64,000 bases of DNA from contig NZ_SJPP01000001.1 in NCBI RefSeq assembly GCF_007860075.1, positions 3,135,490-3,199,489 of the forward strand, in the 5' to 3' direction. Shown piece by piece: positions 63,329 through 64,000 of this stretch (position 1 is the first letter of the stretch; each line of letters starts with the position of its first letter). The stretch is from Symmachiella macrocystis (lineage in GTDB: Bacteria; Planctomycetota; Planctomycetia; Planctomycetales; Planctomycetaceae). The position numbers and the translations under genes were made by a program. The notes below the pieces were generated by a model that had not been told where the DNA came from, searched no databases, and saw only the letters and a list, made by a program, of their open reading frames with translations.

Positions 63329-64000
63329 CACACACACCTCGGTCGGGTGGCCAACAGCGTCGTCACGATGACGCACAGTCTGACCTCCCCACCACCACCA
63401 CCACACATGTGGCCGACCGCGTCCGACGGGCGTTCTTGGCTACAAAACGGGACGAATTGCTGACACCGGTCCGCGTGATCAGCGATGTCAGCGGTCACAT
63501 ACTCACAGTCGCCCGCGACATGGATCAGCCCGGCTTCTCCGGTGACATCCTCAAAATTCAATCCGCCGGCGAGTCGCTCACTGCCTTGGTGCATCAAATC
63601 CTCGCCCCGGCAGCACCGGGAGAACCGACCGTCGATGACGAATCGGTCCGCTCGCGGTTGCGGCATGATATGCTCAACGAACTCAACCCGGTCATCAACT
63701 ATTCGGAGATGTGGCTGGAAGATGCCGAAGAGCAATTTCTGTCCGGCTTCATTCCCGAACTGCGGCTGATTCATAACGCGGGATTGCGTTCGGCTGAACT
63801 GGTCGACAAAATTTTGGCGGCTTGGGATATCGATGCTTCCGACGTGGCCTCCGACCTGGGAGACTTGGATCACCTTCACGCAATTTTCGACTACAAAAAG
63901 GACTCCGCCATCGCCACGGAACAGGGACATGTGTTGGTTGTCGACGATAACGACATCAATCGTGACATTCTCAGTCGGCATTTAGAAATCCAAGGACACA
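63325..64000 (+). CDS. Phosphorelay protein with tandem DHp-like domains and REC (3' end outside window)
   Basis: The frame from ATG 63325 stays open to the last base: 225 residues and no stop. After a Thr/His-rich start it holds two helical hairpins related to histidine-kinase DHp domains. The first ('KRDELLTPVRVISDVSGHIL') has Asp where the phospho-His would be. The second ('LRHDMLNELNPVINYSEMWL') retains the His. A receiver domain then starts with 'HVLVVDDNDINRDILSRHL'. It is coupled to the upstream CheY-like gene by a 4-base overlap. The C-terminal output domain is not visible; adenylate/guanylate cyclase or ATPase outputs are common in similar planctomycete proteins. Confidence 0.85.
   Translation, partial: MTHTPRSGGQQRRHDDAQSDLPTTTTTHVADRVRRAFLATKRDELLTPVRVISDVSGHILTVARDMDQPGFSGDILKIQSAGESLTALVHQILAPAAPGEPTVDDESVRSRLRHDMLNELNPVINYSEMWLEDAEEQFLSGFIPELRLIHNAGLRSAELVDKILAAWDIDASDVASDLGDLDHLHAIFDYKKDSAIATEQGHVLVVDDNDINRDILSRHLEIQGH

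Noticed and set aside
1-64000. tRNA, rRNA, CRISPR array, transposase or prophage genes
   Set aside because: None were recognised on either strand by reading; a tRNAscan/CRISPR search would settle it.

Overview
The window looks like a chromosomal segment of a planctomycete (class Planctomycetia). The basis is the gene content: a DUF1571 protein, a DUF6807-type secreted protein, a roughly 1000-residue B12-dependent ribonucleotide reductase, a vWA/DUF3520 lipoprotein, an NHL-propeller/acetyl-xylan-esterase fusion and long hybrid kinases. Long intergenic gaps filled with short dispersed repeats also fit. No rRNA, tRNA, CRISPR array, transposase or prophage was seen. Genus-level assignment was not attempted.

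Layout. 1-10 kb: the 3' part of an ABC-2-type permease coupled to an unknown membrane-anchored protein, then housekeeping genes on the + strand (membrane pyrophosphatase, RsfS, ArgS, vWA lipoprotein). 10-17 kb: small conserved genes, a GT4 glycosyltransferase, a DUF6807 protein and nrdJ, which ends at a strong intrinsic terminator. 17-24 kb: an accessory-looking stretch with catalase, six small unrecognised proteins and several repeats. 23.6-29 kb (- strand): photolyase, a GH10-like protein and PolX. 29.6-37 kb (+): a fatty-acid activation and beta-oxidation cluster (acyl-CoA ligase, SDR, DUF1571 protein, thiolase, FadJ/FadB-like enzyme). 37-43 kb: a UvrC lacking its C-terminal HhH region, a YbdK-like ligase with an M20 amidohydrolase, a NodB deacetylase and a PaaK-like CoA ligase. 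43.6-48 kb: the NHL/esterase fusion and an M3 oligopeptidase. 48-55 kb (- strand): ankyrin lipoprotein, tautomerase, PilT, Sir2, then an acyltransferase-IorA-IorB operon. 55.8-58.6 kb: alpha/beta hydrolase, Tat-exported propeller and a CaMKII-association-domain protein. 59-64 kb: a signalling locus with a large hybrid histidine kinase, a CheY-like regulator and a translationally coupled protein with two DHp-like hairpins and a REC domain, cut by the window edge.

How the genes work together. The fad-type cluster can activate a fatty acid, degrade it by beta-oxidation and release acetyl-CoA. IorAB (2-oxoacid to acyl-CoA) and the PaaK-like ligase 9 kb away point to aryl-acid metabolism. The acyltransferase coupled to IorAB keeps Ser/His but lacks the Arg that binds malonyl carboxylates, so it may move a monocarboxylic acyl group. 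The 59-64 kb genes probably form one phosphorelay.

The most unusual non-coding signals are two clusters of short inverted repeats whose loops are all exactly three bases. One lies between two identical 43-bp direct repeats (17763-18100). The other is bounded by GGGTGGC/GCCACCC inverted ends (48325-48451).
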